Of a stretch of 64,000 bases of DNA, positions 26,307 to 35,550 are shown in pieces. The position numbers and the translations under genes are program-made. Position 1 is the stretch's first letter; the number at the start of each line of letters is the position of its first letter. Location of the stretch: positions 204,673-268,672 of the forward strand of contig QQVD01000050.1 of the NCBI GenBank assembly GCA_003388555.1, in the 5' to 3' direction. The notes beneath the pieces were generated by a model that saw only the letters and a program-made list of their open reading frames with translations, was not told the origin of the DNA and ran no database searches. Origin of the DNA: Acidobacteriota bacterium. GTDB taxonomy: Bacteria > Acidobacteriota > Thermoanaerobaculia > Multivoradales > Multivoraceae.

Positions 26307-27323
26307 CTACTGCCTGTGGTCGGTGCGGGCGCTGGCGGGCGCCCTCCCCGCCGGCCGCAGCCAGCCGCGACGGTGCAGCAGCACCAGCAGACCGGCGACC
26401 ACGAGCACCATGGCGCCGAGCAGGAAGAAGTAGCCGTAGCGGAAGCCGAGCTCGGGGATGTACTCGAAGTTCATGCCGTAGATGCCGGCCATGAAGGTGA
26501 TCGGCACGAAGATCACCGTGACGATGGTCAGCGTCTGCATGATCTGGTTCAGGCGGTGCGCCGACAGCGACAGGTAGCCGTTGACCAGATCGTCGGTGAC
26601 GTCGTAGTAGAGCCGCGCCAGGCTGAGGTGACGGTCGAGCTGGTCGAGCACGTCGATCAGCTCGTGTTTGTGGCCGGCGAGCTCGGGAGGCGTGGAGCCC
26701 TTGGCCTCGGCGAAGATCTGCGCGTGGTACTGCAGGATGCGCAGCATGCGGCGCAGGTCGCCCTTCTGCCGCACCAGCTCGGCGAGCAGCGCGTCGGTGG
26801 GACTGTCGAGCATCTCGGCTTCCATCTGCTCGAGCCGGTTCTCCACCGCCAGCAGGGCGGGCAGGAAGCGGTCGCAGACGGTGCGGCAGACGCGCAGCGC
26901 CAGCTCGGCGCGCGAGGTGTCGGGCGGCAACTGGCCGTCGTGCAGCTCGCCGAGGGTCTTGGCGACGCTCGGTGACGGCCCGGAGCTGCGGGTGACCAGG
27001 AAGCGCTCGCCGACGAACAGGGCCAGCTGGATGGTCTTGAAGTCGATCGTCTGCGAGCGGGCGTCGAGCGCCTTGAGGAGCAGGAAGCTGTTGCCCTCGA
27101 AGGCCTCGATCTTGGGCGGGTGACGATCGCGCTGTGCATCGGCGACGGCGTGGCGGTGCAGGCCGAAGGTCTCGCGCAGCAGCTTCGACTCGGTGGCCGG
27201 ATCCTCGTCGGTGGTGGCGACCCAGATCAGCGCGTCGCGTGAATCGCGCCAGCGCTGCACGAGCTCGGGACCGCCGCGCAGCAGGCGGGCCTCGGCGGGG
27301 TCCCAGAGGGTGACGTCGATCAT
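26307..27323 (-). CDS. corA: CorA family magnesium/divalent cation transporter
   Basis: A 338-residue inner-membrane channel. A large N-terminal cytoplasmic domain with long helices (to about 275) is followed by two C-terminal transmembrane helices. The signature GMN is present in MAGIYGMNFEYIPELGF at the end of TM1, and FRYGYFFLLGAMVLVVAGLLVLL forms TM2. It should import Mg2+ (or export Zn2+ if of the ZntB type; the QTLTIVTVIFVPITFMAGIYGMN pattern fits the CorA side). It works as a homopentamer. The ATG at 27323 begins MIDVTLWDP, matching the family N-terminus; upstream codons are Arg-rich. Confidence 0.93.
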   Translation of the reverse strand: MIDVTLWDPAEARLLRGGPELVQRWRDSRDALIWVATTDEDPATESKLLRETFGLHRHAVADAQRDRHPPKIEAFEGNSFLLLKALDARSQTIDFKTIQLALFVGERFLVTRSSGPSPSVAKTLGELHDGQLPPDTSRAELALRVCRTVCDRFLPALLAVENRLEQMEAEMLDSPTDALLAELVRQKGDLRRMLRILQYHAQIFAEAKGSTPPELAGHKHELIDVLDQLDRHLSLARLYYDVTDDLVNGYLSLSAHRLNQIMQTLTIVTVIFVPITFMAGIYGMNFEYIPELGFRYGYFFLLGAMVLVVAGLLVLLHRRGWLRPAGRAPASARTDHRQ

Positions 27324-27636
27324 CTGCAGAGCCTGAGGTTCGTTCGAGTCCGTGCGCGAGCAGATCGCGCGCCGAATGCCGCGATGCCGTCGCACTGTAG
27401 CCGACCGGCGGCCGGGACCGCGAAGTCACCCGGCCAAGCGGGGCCGCCCCAGCTCGACGGGGCCCCGGCCCGGCCTGGGAGCGCAGGAGAGAGGCTGAGA
27501 ACACCACTCGGCCTCGGCACCGGCCCGCGCGCCGGCGGCAGATCGAGCCGCGACGGGTGCCGCCGCGAGAACCCTCGCGATGCCGCCTCCGTATCTCTCG
27601 CAAACGATCCCCACATCGCTGGACGGGAGTGAACCG
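27324..27636. other. 313-bp divergent spacer between corA and ADOP permease
   Basis: Non-coding spacer carrying the two divergent starts. GGACGGGAG at 27621-27629 is a plausible ribosome site for the permease gene. I see no clear promoter, hairpin or repeat. Confidence 0.5.
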
Positions 27637-30339
27637 ATGAGTCGACCGCGACGACCTCCGTCGAAGAGCCGCCTCGACGAGCGGCCCGGCACCCTGCCCG
27701 ACGGCCTGCGGCTCGATGGGCTGCGGCTCGATCTGCGCTACAGCCTGCGCTCGCTGCGCCGACGCCCTCTGCCGTACCTGCTCGCCACCCTGTCGCTGGG
27801 CCTCGGCATGGCGGCGACGCTCTCCGTGCTGGCGACCTTGAGCTCGCTCTTCCTGCAGCCGCTCCCGGGCGTCGATGCGCGACTCGAGCGGGTGAACCTG
27901 GTGGTGCGCGACGCGCGCACCGACTCCCCCGAGTTCGCTTCGTACCCCGAGTACCGCGAGCTCGCCGAGCTCGAGGGCTGGCGCACGCTCGCCGGCTTCC
28001 ACGGCACCACCGCGGCGCTCGGGCTCAGCGCCGACGCCGACACCGAGCTGGTTCCGGTCAAGGCGGTGAGCAGCGACTACTTCGGCGCGCTGGGCGTCGA
28101 GGTGGCGAGGGGCCGAGGTTTCCAGCCCGAGGAAGAGGAGCTGGCCGCCGAGGTGGCGGTGGTCAGCGAGCGCTTCTGGCGCGAGCGCTTCGGCGCGGCG
28201 GCGGCGCCGGGCGGCGAGCGGATCTGGATCAACGGGCGCCCGCTGCAGGTCGTGGGAGTGGTCGCGGGCGGTTTCCGGGGTCACTTCAAGGGCTTCCCGT
28301 TCGACGTCTTCGTGCCCTTCGGCGCTGCCGAGCTGCTCGATCTGCCGGGGCCCTCCGAGCGCGCCGATCCCGAGCGCCGCTGGGTGGAGCTGGTGGGTAC
28401 CCTGGCTCCGGGCGCCGAGCTCGAGTCGATGGCCGCTGGGGTGCAGGTCGCCGCCAGCCGGATCGCCGAGCGCCGGCCGCCGGGAGCGCAACAGGTGGAG
28501 TACGCGCTGGAGCGCTCCAGCGGGCTCGACGCCGATCTGCGCGGCGGCCTGCTCGTGTTCGGCCTCGGTCTGCTCGGCATCGCCTTCCTGCTGCTGCTGG
28601 GTGGCAGCGTCAACGCCGTCAACCTCACCCTGGCGCGACTGGCGGCGCGTCGCGGTGAGCTGCGGGTGCGCGCGGCGCTCGGGGCACCGCGCACCCGGAT
28701 CGCCCGCCAGCTCTGCGTCGAGGCATCGCTCGGAGCGCTCGCGGCACTGGCGGTCGGCCTGTCGGTGGCCTGGTGGGCGACGGTTCGCGTCGGCGAGCTC
28801 TTCTCCAGCCTCGACGGTCGGGTGCACCTCGACGTCGGCCTCGACGGTCGCACGGTGGCGGCAGCGGTGCTGCTCACCGTGCTGGTGGTGTTCGTCTCGG
28901 GACTGCTGCCCGGCCTGCGCGCCGGCCGGCGTTTCGCCGACGGAGGTTTCTCGAGCCGGGCGGCGGCGCTCGGCGGGGGCTCCGGGCAGCGCGCCCGGCG
29001 GACCCTGGTGGTGGTGCAGGTCGGCCTGTCGTTCGCGATCCTGGTGGGCGCCGCGCTCTTCCTGCGCGCGCTGGGTGCGGCAGCCGCGCTCGACCCCGGC
29101 ATCGAGGTCGACGGGGTGGTGGCGATGGAGGTCGACGCGGCGCGGGCCCTGGTCACCGGCACCGAGGTGGCCTCTGCCGGGATGGCCGACGGTGGCCCGG
29201 CGGAAGGCGAAGTCGGCGGCGCAGGCGCGGAGAGTGGCGTGGCGGAGGAGCTGGAGGAGCTGGAGGAGGCGAGCCGGCGCCTGCGTGCCGGCCTCTTCCT
29301 CGATGAGCTGCTGCGGCGAGCGCGGCAGGTTCCCGGCGTCGATGGCGCCGCCTTCGTCTCGCGGGTGCCGCTGACGCTGGGAGCGCGCTTCTTCGCCAAC
29401 CCGGTCGACGTGGTGGTGCCCGGCGAGACCGAGGTCCAGGACGGGCGCGGCGACGCGGTGGAGCATGCTGTGGTCTCGCCCGAGTACTTCCGCACCCTGC
29501 GCATCCCGCTGCTCGCGGGGCGGGTGCTGGCGCCCCGCGACCGGGCCGATGCGGCTCCGGTGGCGGTCGTCTCGCGGGCGTTCCTCGAGCGCTACCCGGC
29601 ACTGGCAAGAGGCCCGGTCGGCGAAGCCGGATCCGATCCGGCGTCCGCCCTCGGCGCCACGCTCGAGATCGACGGCCGCCGCCACGAGATCGTCGGTGTC
29701 GTCGGCGACGTCCGCGTGCGACGTCTCGACGAGACGCCGCAGCCGATGCTCTACCTTCCGCTGGCGCAGGCGCAGCGTACGCGGATGACCCTGCTGGCCC
29801 GGGCCGAGGGTGCACCAGGATCGGGCGGCCCCGACGCCGTGGCCGGGGCACTGCGCGAGGTGCTGCGCGAGATGGCGCCGAGCCTCCCGGTGAGTCCCCC
29901 GACGCCGCTCGAGAAGCTCCTCGCGGCGTCGCTGCTGCCGCAACGCGTCGGCAGCTCCGCTGCCGGAGCTCTCGGCGCGATGGGGCTGCTGCTGGCGGCG
30001 ATCGGGCTCTACGGCGTGCTGGCGCAGTGGGTGCATCAGCGCCGCGCCGAGCTCGGCCTGCGCCTCAGCCTCGGTGCGCGTCCCGTCGAGCTGCTCTGGA
30101 TGGTGGTGCGCCAGGGCGTCGTACTGGCGGCCCTCGGCATCGCCTGCGCGCTACCGCTGGCGGCGCTCGGCTCGCGCTTCCTGGGCGGCTTCCTCTACGG
30201 CCTCTCTCCCCTCGACCCGCTGAGCTACGGCGCGGTGGCGCTGGTGCTCGCCGCCTGTGCCGCTCTGGCGTCGCTGCTGCCGGCGCGCGTCGCGGCCGCC
30301 ACCGACCCGATGAGCTCGCTGCGCGCGCTCGGCGACTGA
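27637..30339 (+). CDS. second MacB-like permease without ATPase (ADOP family)
   Basis: A 900-residue paralogue of the permease at 14440-16905 with the same plan. A charged N-terminal tail (about 1-55) precedes the first helix (PYLLATLSLGLGMAATLSVLATL). Periplasmic core 1 spans to about 300, FtsX 1 begins GLLVFGLGLLGIAFLLLLGGSVNAVNL, and after a second core FtsX 2 ends ARVAAATDPMSSLRALGD. The second core contains a low-complexity insert (EELEELEEASRRLRAG). No ATPase is encoded next to it. The ATG is preceded by GGACGGGAG at proper distance. Cargo is unknown; presence of two copies in one window matches the expansion of this family in Acidobacteriota. Confidence 0.92.
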   Translation: MSRPRRPPSKSRLDERPGTLPDGLRLDGLRLDLRYSLRSLRRRPLPYLLATLSLGLGMAATLSVLATLSSLFLQPLPGVDARLERVNLVVRDARTDSPEFASYPEYRELAELEGWRTLAGFHGTTAALGLSADADTELVPVKAVSSDYFGALGVEVARGRGFQPEEEELAAEVAVVSERFWRERFGAAAAPGGERIWINGRPLQVVGVVAGGFRGHFKGFPFDVFVPFGAAELLDLPGPSERADPERRWVELVGTLAPGAELESMAAGVQVAASRIAERRPPGAQQVEYALERSSGLDADLRGGLLVFGLGLLGIAFLLLLGGSVNAVNLTLARLAARRGELRVRAALGAPRTRIARQLCVEASLGALAALAVGLSVAWWATVRVGELFSSLDGRVHLDVGLDGRTVAAAVLLTVLVVFVSGLLPGLRAGRRFADGGFSSRAAALGGGSGQRARRTLVVVQVGLSFAILVGAALFLRALGAAAALDPGIEVDGVVAMEVDAARALVTGTEVASAGMADGGPAEGEVGGAGAESGVAEELEELEEASRRLRAGLFLDELLRRARQVPGVDGAAFVSRVPLTLGARFFANPVDVVVPGETEVQDGRGDAVEHAVVSPEYFRTLRIPLLAGRVLAPRDRADAAPVAVVSRAFLERYPALARGPVGEAGSDPASALGATLEIDGRRHEIVGVVGDVRVRRLDETPQPMLYLPLAQAQRTRMTLLARAEGAPGSGGPDAVAGALREVLREMAPSLPVSPPTPLEKLLAASLLPQRVGSSAAGALGAMGLLLAAIGLYGVLAQWVHQRRAELGLRLSLGARPVELLWMVVRQGVVLAALGIACALPLAALGSRFLGGFLYGLSPLDPLSYGAVALVLAACAALASLLPARVAAATDPMSSLRALGD

Positions 30340-30394
30340 GGCCCTGCCGCGCCCGGGGCCGCCGGGTGAGAGGTCCCGTCCCGTCGCCGCGAGG

Positions 30395-33262
30395 TCAGCT
30401 GCAGCCGCTGGTGGTGCCGCAGTTGCGGCAGCTGTAGCAGGAGCCGTTGCGCACCATGATCGAGCCGCAGACCTGGCAGCCGGGGGCGTCCTGGTCGTTG
30501 GCGAAGGGCAGCTCGACGTCGGGGCCGGCGGCGAAGCGTGGTGCCGCCTGCGGGGCGCTGTCGGCCGAAGAGCTCTGGCTCTCGGGCTCGGGCCGGATGC
30601 CGAGTGCCGCCTGGTCCTCGGCGGAGAGGAACTTCGAGCCCAGCCAGCGAGCGATGTAGTCGATCGTCGACTTCGCCATCGGGATGCGCCGGTTGGAGGT
30701 GAAGCCAGAGGGCTCGAAGCGCACGTGGGAGAACTTCTCGATCAGGGTGCGCAGCGGCACGCCGGACTGCAGAGCGATCGAGAAGGCGGTGGCGAAGGCG
30801 TCGGTGAGGCCCGAGACGGTGGAGCCCTCCTTGGCCATGACCAGGAAGATCTCGCCCGGCTGGCCGTCTTCGAACAGCCCGACGGTGACGAAGCCCTCGT
30901 GACCGCCGACCGAGAACTTGTGGGTGATCGCCTGGCGCTCGTCGGGCAGCTTGCGGCGGTGGGTCGGGGGGCTGGGGTCGGCGACGACGGTGGCGGTGGC
31001 GGAGTCGGTCTCCGTCTCGGTGCTGTCGGCGCGGTTCTTCCGACGGTCGAGGCTCAGCGGCTGGCTGCGCTTGCAGCCGTCGCGGTAGATCGCCACCGCC
31101 TTGAGGCCGAGGCGCCAGGCCTCGACGTAGGCGTCGCGGATCTCCTCGACCGTGGAGTGCTCGGGCATGTTGATCGTCTTGCTGATCGCGCCGGAGACGA
31201 ACGGCTGCACCGCCGCCATCATCCGCAGGTGGCCGCGGTAGCCGATCGAGCGCTCGCCGCTGGCCGGCTTGAAGGCGCAGTCGAACACCGGTAGGTGCTC
31301 CTCGGCGAGGTGCGGCGCCCCCTCGATGGTGTCGTGGGCCTCGATGTAGTCGAGGATCTCGCTCACCTGCTGGGGCGGGTAGGCGAGGCGGGCGAGGGCG
31401 GGAGCGACCGTCTGGTTGACGATCTTCATCAGGCCGCCGCCGACCAGCTTCTTGTACTTCACCAGGCCGATGTCGGGCTCCACCCCGGTGGTGTCGCAGT
31501 CCATCATGAAGCCGATCGTGCCGGTCGGCGCCAGCACCGAGATCTGGGCGTTGCGCAGCCCGGCGCCGCGCGCCGAGGAGTCGACCGTGTCGTCCCAGGC
31601 CCGCTGCGCCGCCGCGGCGATGCTCTCGAACGAGCTCTCGAGGGCGTCGTCGTCAAAGCTGGCGCTCTCGCGCAGGGCGTCGAGCGCGGCGCGGTGCTGG
31701 CGCATCACCCGCGTCGTCGGCTCGCGGTTCTCGGCGAAACCCTCGAACGCTCCGTGCACCTCGGCGAGGCGCGCCGACTGGGCGTAGGCGGCGCCCGAGA
31801 GCAGCGCGGTGATCGCGCCGGCGAAGGCGCGCCCCTCGTCGGAGTCGTAGGGCAGGCCGTTCGCCATCAGCAGCGCGCCGAGGTTGGCGTAGCCGAGGCC
31901 GAGAGGTCGGAAGCGGTGCGAGTTCTCGGCGATCGTCGGCGTCGGGTAGCCGGCGTGGTCGACGAGGATCTCCTGCGCCGTGATCACGATCTCGCAGGCC
32001 CTGGTGAACGAGGCGACGTCGAAGTCGCCCTCGGCGTCGCGGAAGCGCATCAGGTTCAGCGACGCCAGGTTGCACGCCGTGTCGTCGAGGAACATGAACT
32101 CGGAGCACGGGTTGCTGGCGTGGATCGGCGCCGTTTCGGCGCAGGTGTGCCAGGCGTTGATCGTGGTGTCGAACTGCATGCCCGGGTCGCCGCAGACCCA
32201 GGTCGAGGCGGCGATGGCGTCCATCAGGTCGCGCGCCCGGTGGGTCGAGGCGACCGATCCGTCGAGACGCGCCCGGGTCGACCATTCGCCGTCCTGCTCC
32301 ACCGCGCGCATGAACTCGTCGGTGGCGCGCACCGAGTGGTTGGCATTCTGGAAGAAGACCGAGTCGTAGGCGCCGCCGTCGACGTTGAAGCCGCCGTCGT
32401 AGCCGGCCTCGATCAACGCCCAGGCCTTGCGCTCCTCGAGCTCCTTGCAGCGGATGAACTCCTCGATGTCGGGGTGGTCCATGTCGAGGATGACCATCTT
32501 GGCGGCACGCCGGGTGCGGCCGCCGCTCTTCACCACACCGGCGAAGGCGTCGTAGCCGCGCATGAAGGAGATCGGGCCTGACGACGTGCCGCCGCCCGAA
32601 AGCGGCTCGCGACTGCCGCGCAGCGTCGACAGGTTGGTGCCGGTGCCGGAGCCGTTCTTGAACAGCATCGCCTCGGTGCGTGCCAGGCCCATGATCGAGT
32701 CCATGCTGTCGACCACCGAGTTGATGAAGCAGGCCGAGCACTGCGGCTGTGCGCGCACCCCGAGGTTGAACCACACAGGCGAGTTGAACGCCGCCATCTG
32801 GTGCAGCAGCAGGAAGCAGAGCTCGTGCTCGAACGCCTCGCGGTCGGCGGGGTGGGCGAAGGTGCCGCCCTCGGCGCCCCAGGCGCCGATCGTGGTGACG
32901 ACGCGGTCGATGACCTGGCGCAGGCTGTGCTCTCGCTCGTCGCTGCCGAGCTGGCCGTAGAAGTACTTGCTGGCGACGATGTTCACCGCGGTCTGCGACC
33001 AGGCGGTGGGGAACTCGACCCCGCGCTGCTCGAACACCACGTTGCCCTCGGGGTCGTGGATCACCGCGTCGCGCAGGCTCCACTCGACCTGGTCGAAGGG
33101 GTGGCGGCCGGGGGTGGAGAAGTGACGGCCCCAGTGGAGGGCGGCGGAGCTCGTGGCCGCGGAGCCGGGCGCGTCGACGCCGCTCGGCTGGCGCCCGGCG
33201 GCGTCGGCGTCGAGCTCGCGGTCTGCCTGATCGGTGTGCGTGGCGTCGGTGTCGCGGATCAT
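30395..33262 (-). CDS. nrdJ: adenosylcobalamin-dependent (class II) ribonucleotide reductase
   Basis: A 955-residue enzyme converting ribonucleotides to deoxyribonucleotides with coenzyme B12 and no oxygen requirement. Diagnostic stretches: FNSPVWFNLGV, CSACFINSV, LFKNGSGTGTNLSTLRGSRE, active-site NPCSE, and LAPTGTIGFMMDCDTTGVEPD. The C-terminal zinc-ribbon tail has paired Cys (CQVCGS, CYSCRNCG) that re-reduce the active site. N-terminal residues 1-40 are variable. The ATG at 33262 follows a short leader from a promoter with NrdR boxes (33301-33348). Reducing partners would be thioredoxin. It is monocistronic, convergent with the ADOP permease. Confidence 0.95.
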   Translation of the reverse strand: MIRDTDATHTDQADRELDADAAGRQPSGVDAPGSAATSSAALHWGRHFSTPGRHPFDQVEWSLRDAVIHDPEGNVVFEQRGVEFPTAWSQTAVNIVASKYFYGQLGSDEREHSLRQVIDRVVTTIGAWGAEGGTFAHPADREAFEHELCFLLLHQMAAFNSPVWFNLGVRAQPQCSACFINSVVDSMDSIMGLARTEAMLFKNGSGTGTNLSTLRGSREPLSGGGTSSGPISFMRGYDAFAGVVKSGGRTRRAAKMVILDMDHPDIEEFIRCKELEERKAWALIEAGYDGGFNVDGGAYDSVFFQNANHSVRATDEFMRAVEQDGEWSTRARLDGSVASTHRARDLMDAIAASTWVCGDPGMQFDTTINAWHTCAETAPIHASNPCSEFMFLDDTACNLASLNLMRFRDAEGDFDVASFTRACEIVITAQEILVDHAGYPTPTIAENSHRFRPLGLGYANLGALLMANGLPYDSDEGRAFAGAITALLSGAAYAQSARLAEVHGAFEGFAENREPTTRVMRQHRAALDALRESASFDDDALESSFESIAAAAQRAWDDTVDSSARGAGLRNAQISVLAPTGTIGFMMDCDTTGVEPDIGLVKYKKLVGGGLMKIVNQTVAPALARLAYPPQQVSEILDYIEAHDTIEGAPHLAEEHLPVFDCAFKPASGERSIGYRGHLRMMAAVQPFVSGAISKTINMPEHSTVEEIRDAYVEAWRLGLKAVAIYRDGCKRSQPLSLDRRKNRADSTETETDSATATVVADPSPPTHRRKLPDERQAITHKFSVGGHEGFVTVGLFEDGQPGEIFLVMAKEGSTVSGLTDAFATAFSIALQSGVPLRTLIEKFSHVRFEPSGFTSNRRIPMAKSTIDYIARWLGSKFLSAEDQAALGIRPEPESQSSSADSAPQAAPRFAAGPDVELPFANDQDAPGCQVCGSIMVRNGSCYSCRNCGTTSGCS

Positions 33263-33300
33263 GGTCGGCTCCCGGTGCGCAGTCGTCGGGTGGGGATCGA

Positions 33301-33348
33301 GCACTATATCTTGTGGTGTCACCTCGTGCAAGACACTGTATGAGGTGC
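33301..33348 (-). promoter_or_regulatory. paired NrdR boxes over the nrdJ promoter
   Basis: Two 16-nt boxes: GCACTATATCTTGTGG (33301-33316) and ACACTGTATGAGGTGC (33333-33348), 32 nt apart start to start, about three helical turns. Both fit the NrdR pattern with CAC/GTG ends and an AT-rich centre. On the minus strand TTGCAC (33331-33326), a 17-bp spacer and TATAGT (33308-33303) form a sigma70-like promoter; box 1 covers the -10 and box 2 lies just upstream of the -35. Binding of the ATP/dATP-sensing repressor NrdR would block transcription. Confidence 0.85.
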
Positions 33349-33653
33349 TCTGGGGCCTCCTGGGCCGAGCGCGGGAGGTCGGTCTCGGAGGCGCCGGCGG
33401 CGATGTCCGCCCGCCGGCCGGGGTGTCCCGGGAAGAGGGGCACCGGCGGCGCTCCGTCGTCGATCGCCGGTGACGTCGAAGGGGGCGGTTCGACTCACCG
33501 GGACGCCGCCGTGGACCGGTGGCCGGGCGTCGTCGGCGCCACGCGGGATACATTCAGGGCGAGAGCGCCCGCCGCAAAGTCCGGGGTCCAGCCTCCGAAG
33601 AGGCGAATGAGGCCGGGACGGTGCGGACGGAACTGGCGCTGAGGAGGGAAGCC
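33349..33653. other. spacer upstream of the nrdJ promoter
   Basis: 305 bp between the NrdR boxes and the class V aminotransferase gene. It ends with GAGGAGGGA (33641-33649), the ribosome site of that gene. No other clear element or coding frame was seen. Confidence 0.5.
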
Positions 33654-34964
33654 ATGCCGAGCCTGAGCCGCCGGAGCCTGCTCTCGATCCACGCACCCGC
33701 CAGCCTCGCCGTGCTGCTGGGAGCCGGCGCCGCCGGCGCCTCCCGACCGGCGCGCGTGGCGGCGTTGCTGCCGCGGTCGCCGGAGGGGCGTCCGGCGGAG
33801 GAGGTGGCGCGCGACGAGTCGTACTGGTTCGAGGTGCAGCAGGCCTTCACCATCGACCGCTCGATCGTCAACTTCAACAACGGCGGGGTGAGCCCGGCGC
33901 CGCGGGTGGTGCAGGAGGCGCTGGCGCGCAACCTGGCGTTCTCCAACGAGGCGCCGGCCTACACCATGTGGCGGGTGCTCGAGCCGCAGAAGGAGGCGGT
34001 GCGCCAGCGGGTGGCGCGCGCCTTTGGCTGCGACGCCGAGGAAATCGCCTTCACCCGTAACGCCTCGGAGAGCCTGCAGATCTGCCAGCTGGGGTTCGAT
34101 CTCGCGGCCGGTGACGAGGTGCTGTGCACCACCCAGGACTATCCCCGCATGGTCACCACCTTCGAGCAGCGGGAGCGGCGCGACGGCGTGCGCCTGGTGC
34201 AGTTCCCGATCCCGATCCCGGCCGAGGATCCCGCGGAGGTGGTGCGCCTGTACACCGAGCGCATGACCGAGCGCACCCGCCTGGTGCTGATCTCCCACAT
34301 GATCAACATCACCGGCCAGATCCTGCCGGTGCGCGAGGTGGTGCGTGCGGCCCGCGAGCGCGGCATCCCGACCATCGTCGACGGCGCCCACACCTTCGCC
34401 CACTTCCCCTTCACCCGCGACGACCTCGACTGCGACTTCTACGCCAGCAGCCTGCACAAGTGGCTCTTCGCGCCGATCGGCACCGGCCTGCTCTACGTGC
34501 GGCGCGAGCGCATCGCCGACCTGTGGCCGCTGATGGCCGCCAAGGAGGTGCAGGACGGCGACATCCGCAAGTTCGAGGAGATCGGCACCCACCCCTGCCC
34601 GCACTACCTGGCGATCGCCGACGCGCTGACCTTCCACCAGGGCATCGGCCCGGAGAACAAGGCGGCGCGCCTCGTCTACCTGCGCGACCGCTGGGCGAAG
34701 CGATTGCGCGAGCTGCCGGCCGTGCGCCTGCACACCAGCCTCGAGCCAGGCCTGGCGTGCGGCATCGCCACCCTCCAGATCGACGGCGTCGACTCGGCAG
34801 CGCTGGCCGACCACCTGTGGCAGGCGCACCGCATCTTCACCGTCGCCATCCAGCACCCCGAGTTCGAGGGCGTGCGGGTCTCGCCCAGCGTCTACTCGAC
34901 GCTCGAGGAGGTCGACCGCTTCGCCGACGCGGTCGAGCGGGTGGCGCGCCGCGGCCTGGCGTGA
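33654..34964 (+). CDS. Tat-exported class V PLP aminotransferase-like protein
   Basis: A 436-residue enzyme of the cysteine-desulfurase/isopenicillin-N-epimerase fold. The N-terminus carries a twin-arginine signal (SRRSLLSIHAPASLAVLLGAG), so it is folded with its cofactor in the cytoplasm and then exported. Motifs: FNNGGVSPAP, FTRNASESLQI, ISHMINITGQ, DGAHTFAHF and the PLP-binding Lys in SSLHKWLFAPIGTG. The reaction is not known; relatives act as epimerases, lyases or desulfurases on amino acids. GAGGAGGGA precedes the ATG at six-base spacing. It is convergent with the four-TM protein gene. The Tat signal is seen directly; export is inferred. Confidence 0.88.
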   Translation: MPSLSRRSLLSIHAPASLAVLLGAGAAGASRPARVAALLPRSPEGRPAEEVARDESYWFEVQQAFTIDRSIVNFNNGGVSPAPRVVQEALARNLAFSNEAPAYTMWRVLEPQKEAVRQRVARAFGCDAEEIAFTRNASESLQICQLGFDLAAGDEVLCTTQDYPRMVTTFEQRERRDGVRLVQFPIPIPAEDPAEVVRLYTERMTERTRLVLISHMINITGQILPVREVVRAARERGIPTIVDGAHTFAHFPFTRDDLDCDFYASSLHKWLFAPIGTGLLYVRRERIADLWPLMAAKEVQDGDIRKFEEIGTHPCPHYLAIADALTFHQGIGPENKAARLVYLRDRWAKRLRELPAVRLHTSLEPGLACGIATLQIDGVDSAALADHLWQAHRIFTVAIQHPEFEGVRVSPSVYSTLEEVDRFADAVERVARRGLA

Positions 34965-34986
34965 GGCGCGTCGCCCGGGCTCCGGC

Positions 34987-35550
34987 TCAGACCGCCGGCC
35001 ACAGCCAGGCGAAGCTGCCGGCGGTGAGCAGGCCGTAGATCAGCCCGTCGACGACGTTCTTCAGCGTCGCGCTCCACTTGCGGGCGTAGAAGATCGACGC
35101 GATCGGCTCGGAGCCGGCGTAGGCGAGGAAGGCCACCGTGCCGACGATCTGGAAGACGTCGAGGTAGGCGGCGCCGGGCGCCACGCTGCGGCTCGCCAGG
35201 TAGGCGACGAAGACGCCGACGACGACGATGTAGAAGAACCACTGGGTGAGGCTCTTGCCCATCTTCGGCACGCCGCTGGGATACAGGGTGAGGAAGCCCA
35301 CCGGCCCGGCCTCGAACTTCTTCTGCATCTCCGGCGAGCGCATCTCCTTCTCGCTGGGCGCGAAGGGGAAGCGGTAGTTGCCCGGCGGCACGCCGGCAGT
35401 GCGGATCGGACCGGTGACCGCTTCCTCGTCGGGCAGCGGATCCTGGTCGCGCCAGTGCCAGTTGAGCACCGCGTGCAGCACGAAGCTGGCGAAGAAGACC
35501 AGGAGCGTGGAGACGAGCACGGGCATTGCGAGATCGATCATGGCGACCAT
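34987..35550 (-). CDS. conserved four-helix membrane protein
   Basis: A 187-residue protein I cannot name. Hydrophobic helices at about 5-28, 104-125, 133-152 and 163-184. Between the first two lies a soluble segment of about 75 residues containing GNYRFPFAPSEKEMRSPEMQKKFEAG. The last helix is at the extreme C-terminus (SFAWLWPAV). GGAGGAGG upstream supports the ATG at 35550, though a second ATG three codons in is possible. No conserved catalytic motif seen. It stands alone at the border of the second glycan locus. Confidence 0.7.
   Translation of the reverse strand: MVAMIDLAMPVLVSTLLVFFASFVLHAVLNWHWRDQDPLPDEEAVTGPIRTAGVPPGNYRFPFAPSEKEMRSPEMQKKFEAGPVGFLTLYPSGVPKMGKSLTQWFFYIVVVGVFVAYLASRSVAPGAAYLDVFQIVGTVAFLAYAGSEPIASIFYARKWSATLKNVVDGLIYGLLTAGSFAWLWPAV

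Noticed and set aside
26296-30036. 1246-codon minus-strand open frame across the second permease
   Set aside because: Low-complexity Arg/Gln/His shadow; corA and the ADOP permease explain both strands.
33263-33300. Cobalamin riboswitch before nrdJ
   Set aside because: The leader after the predicted -10 is only about 35 nt, far too short, and no B12-box-like text is present.
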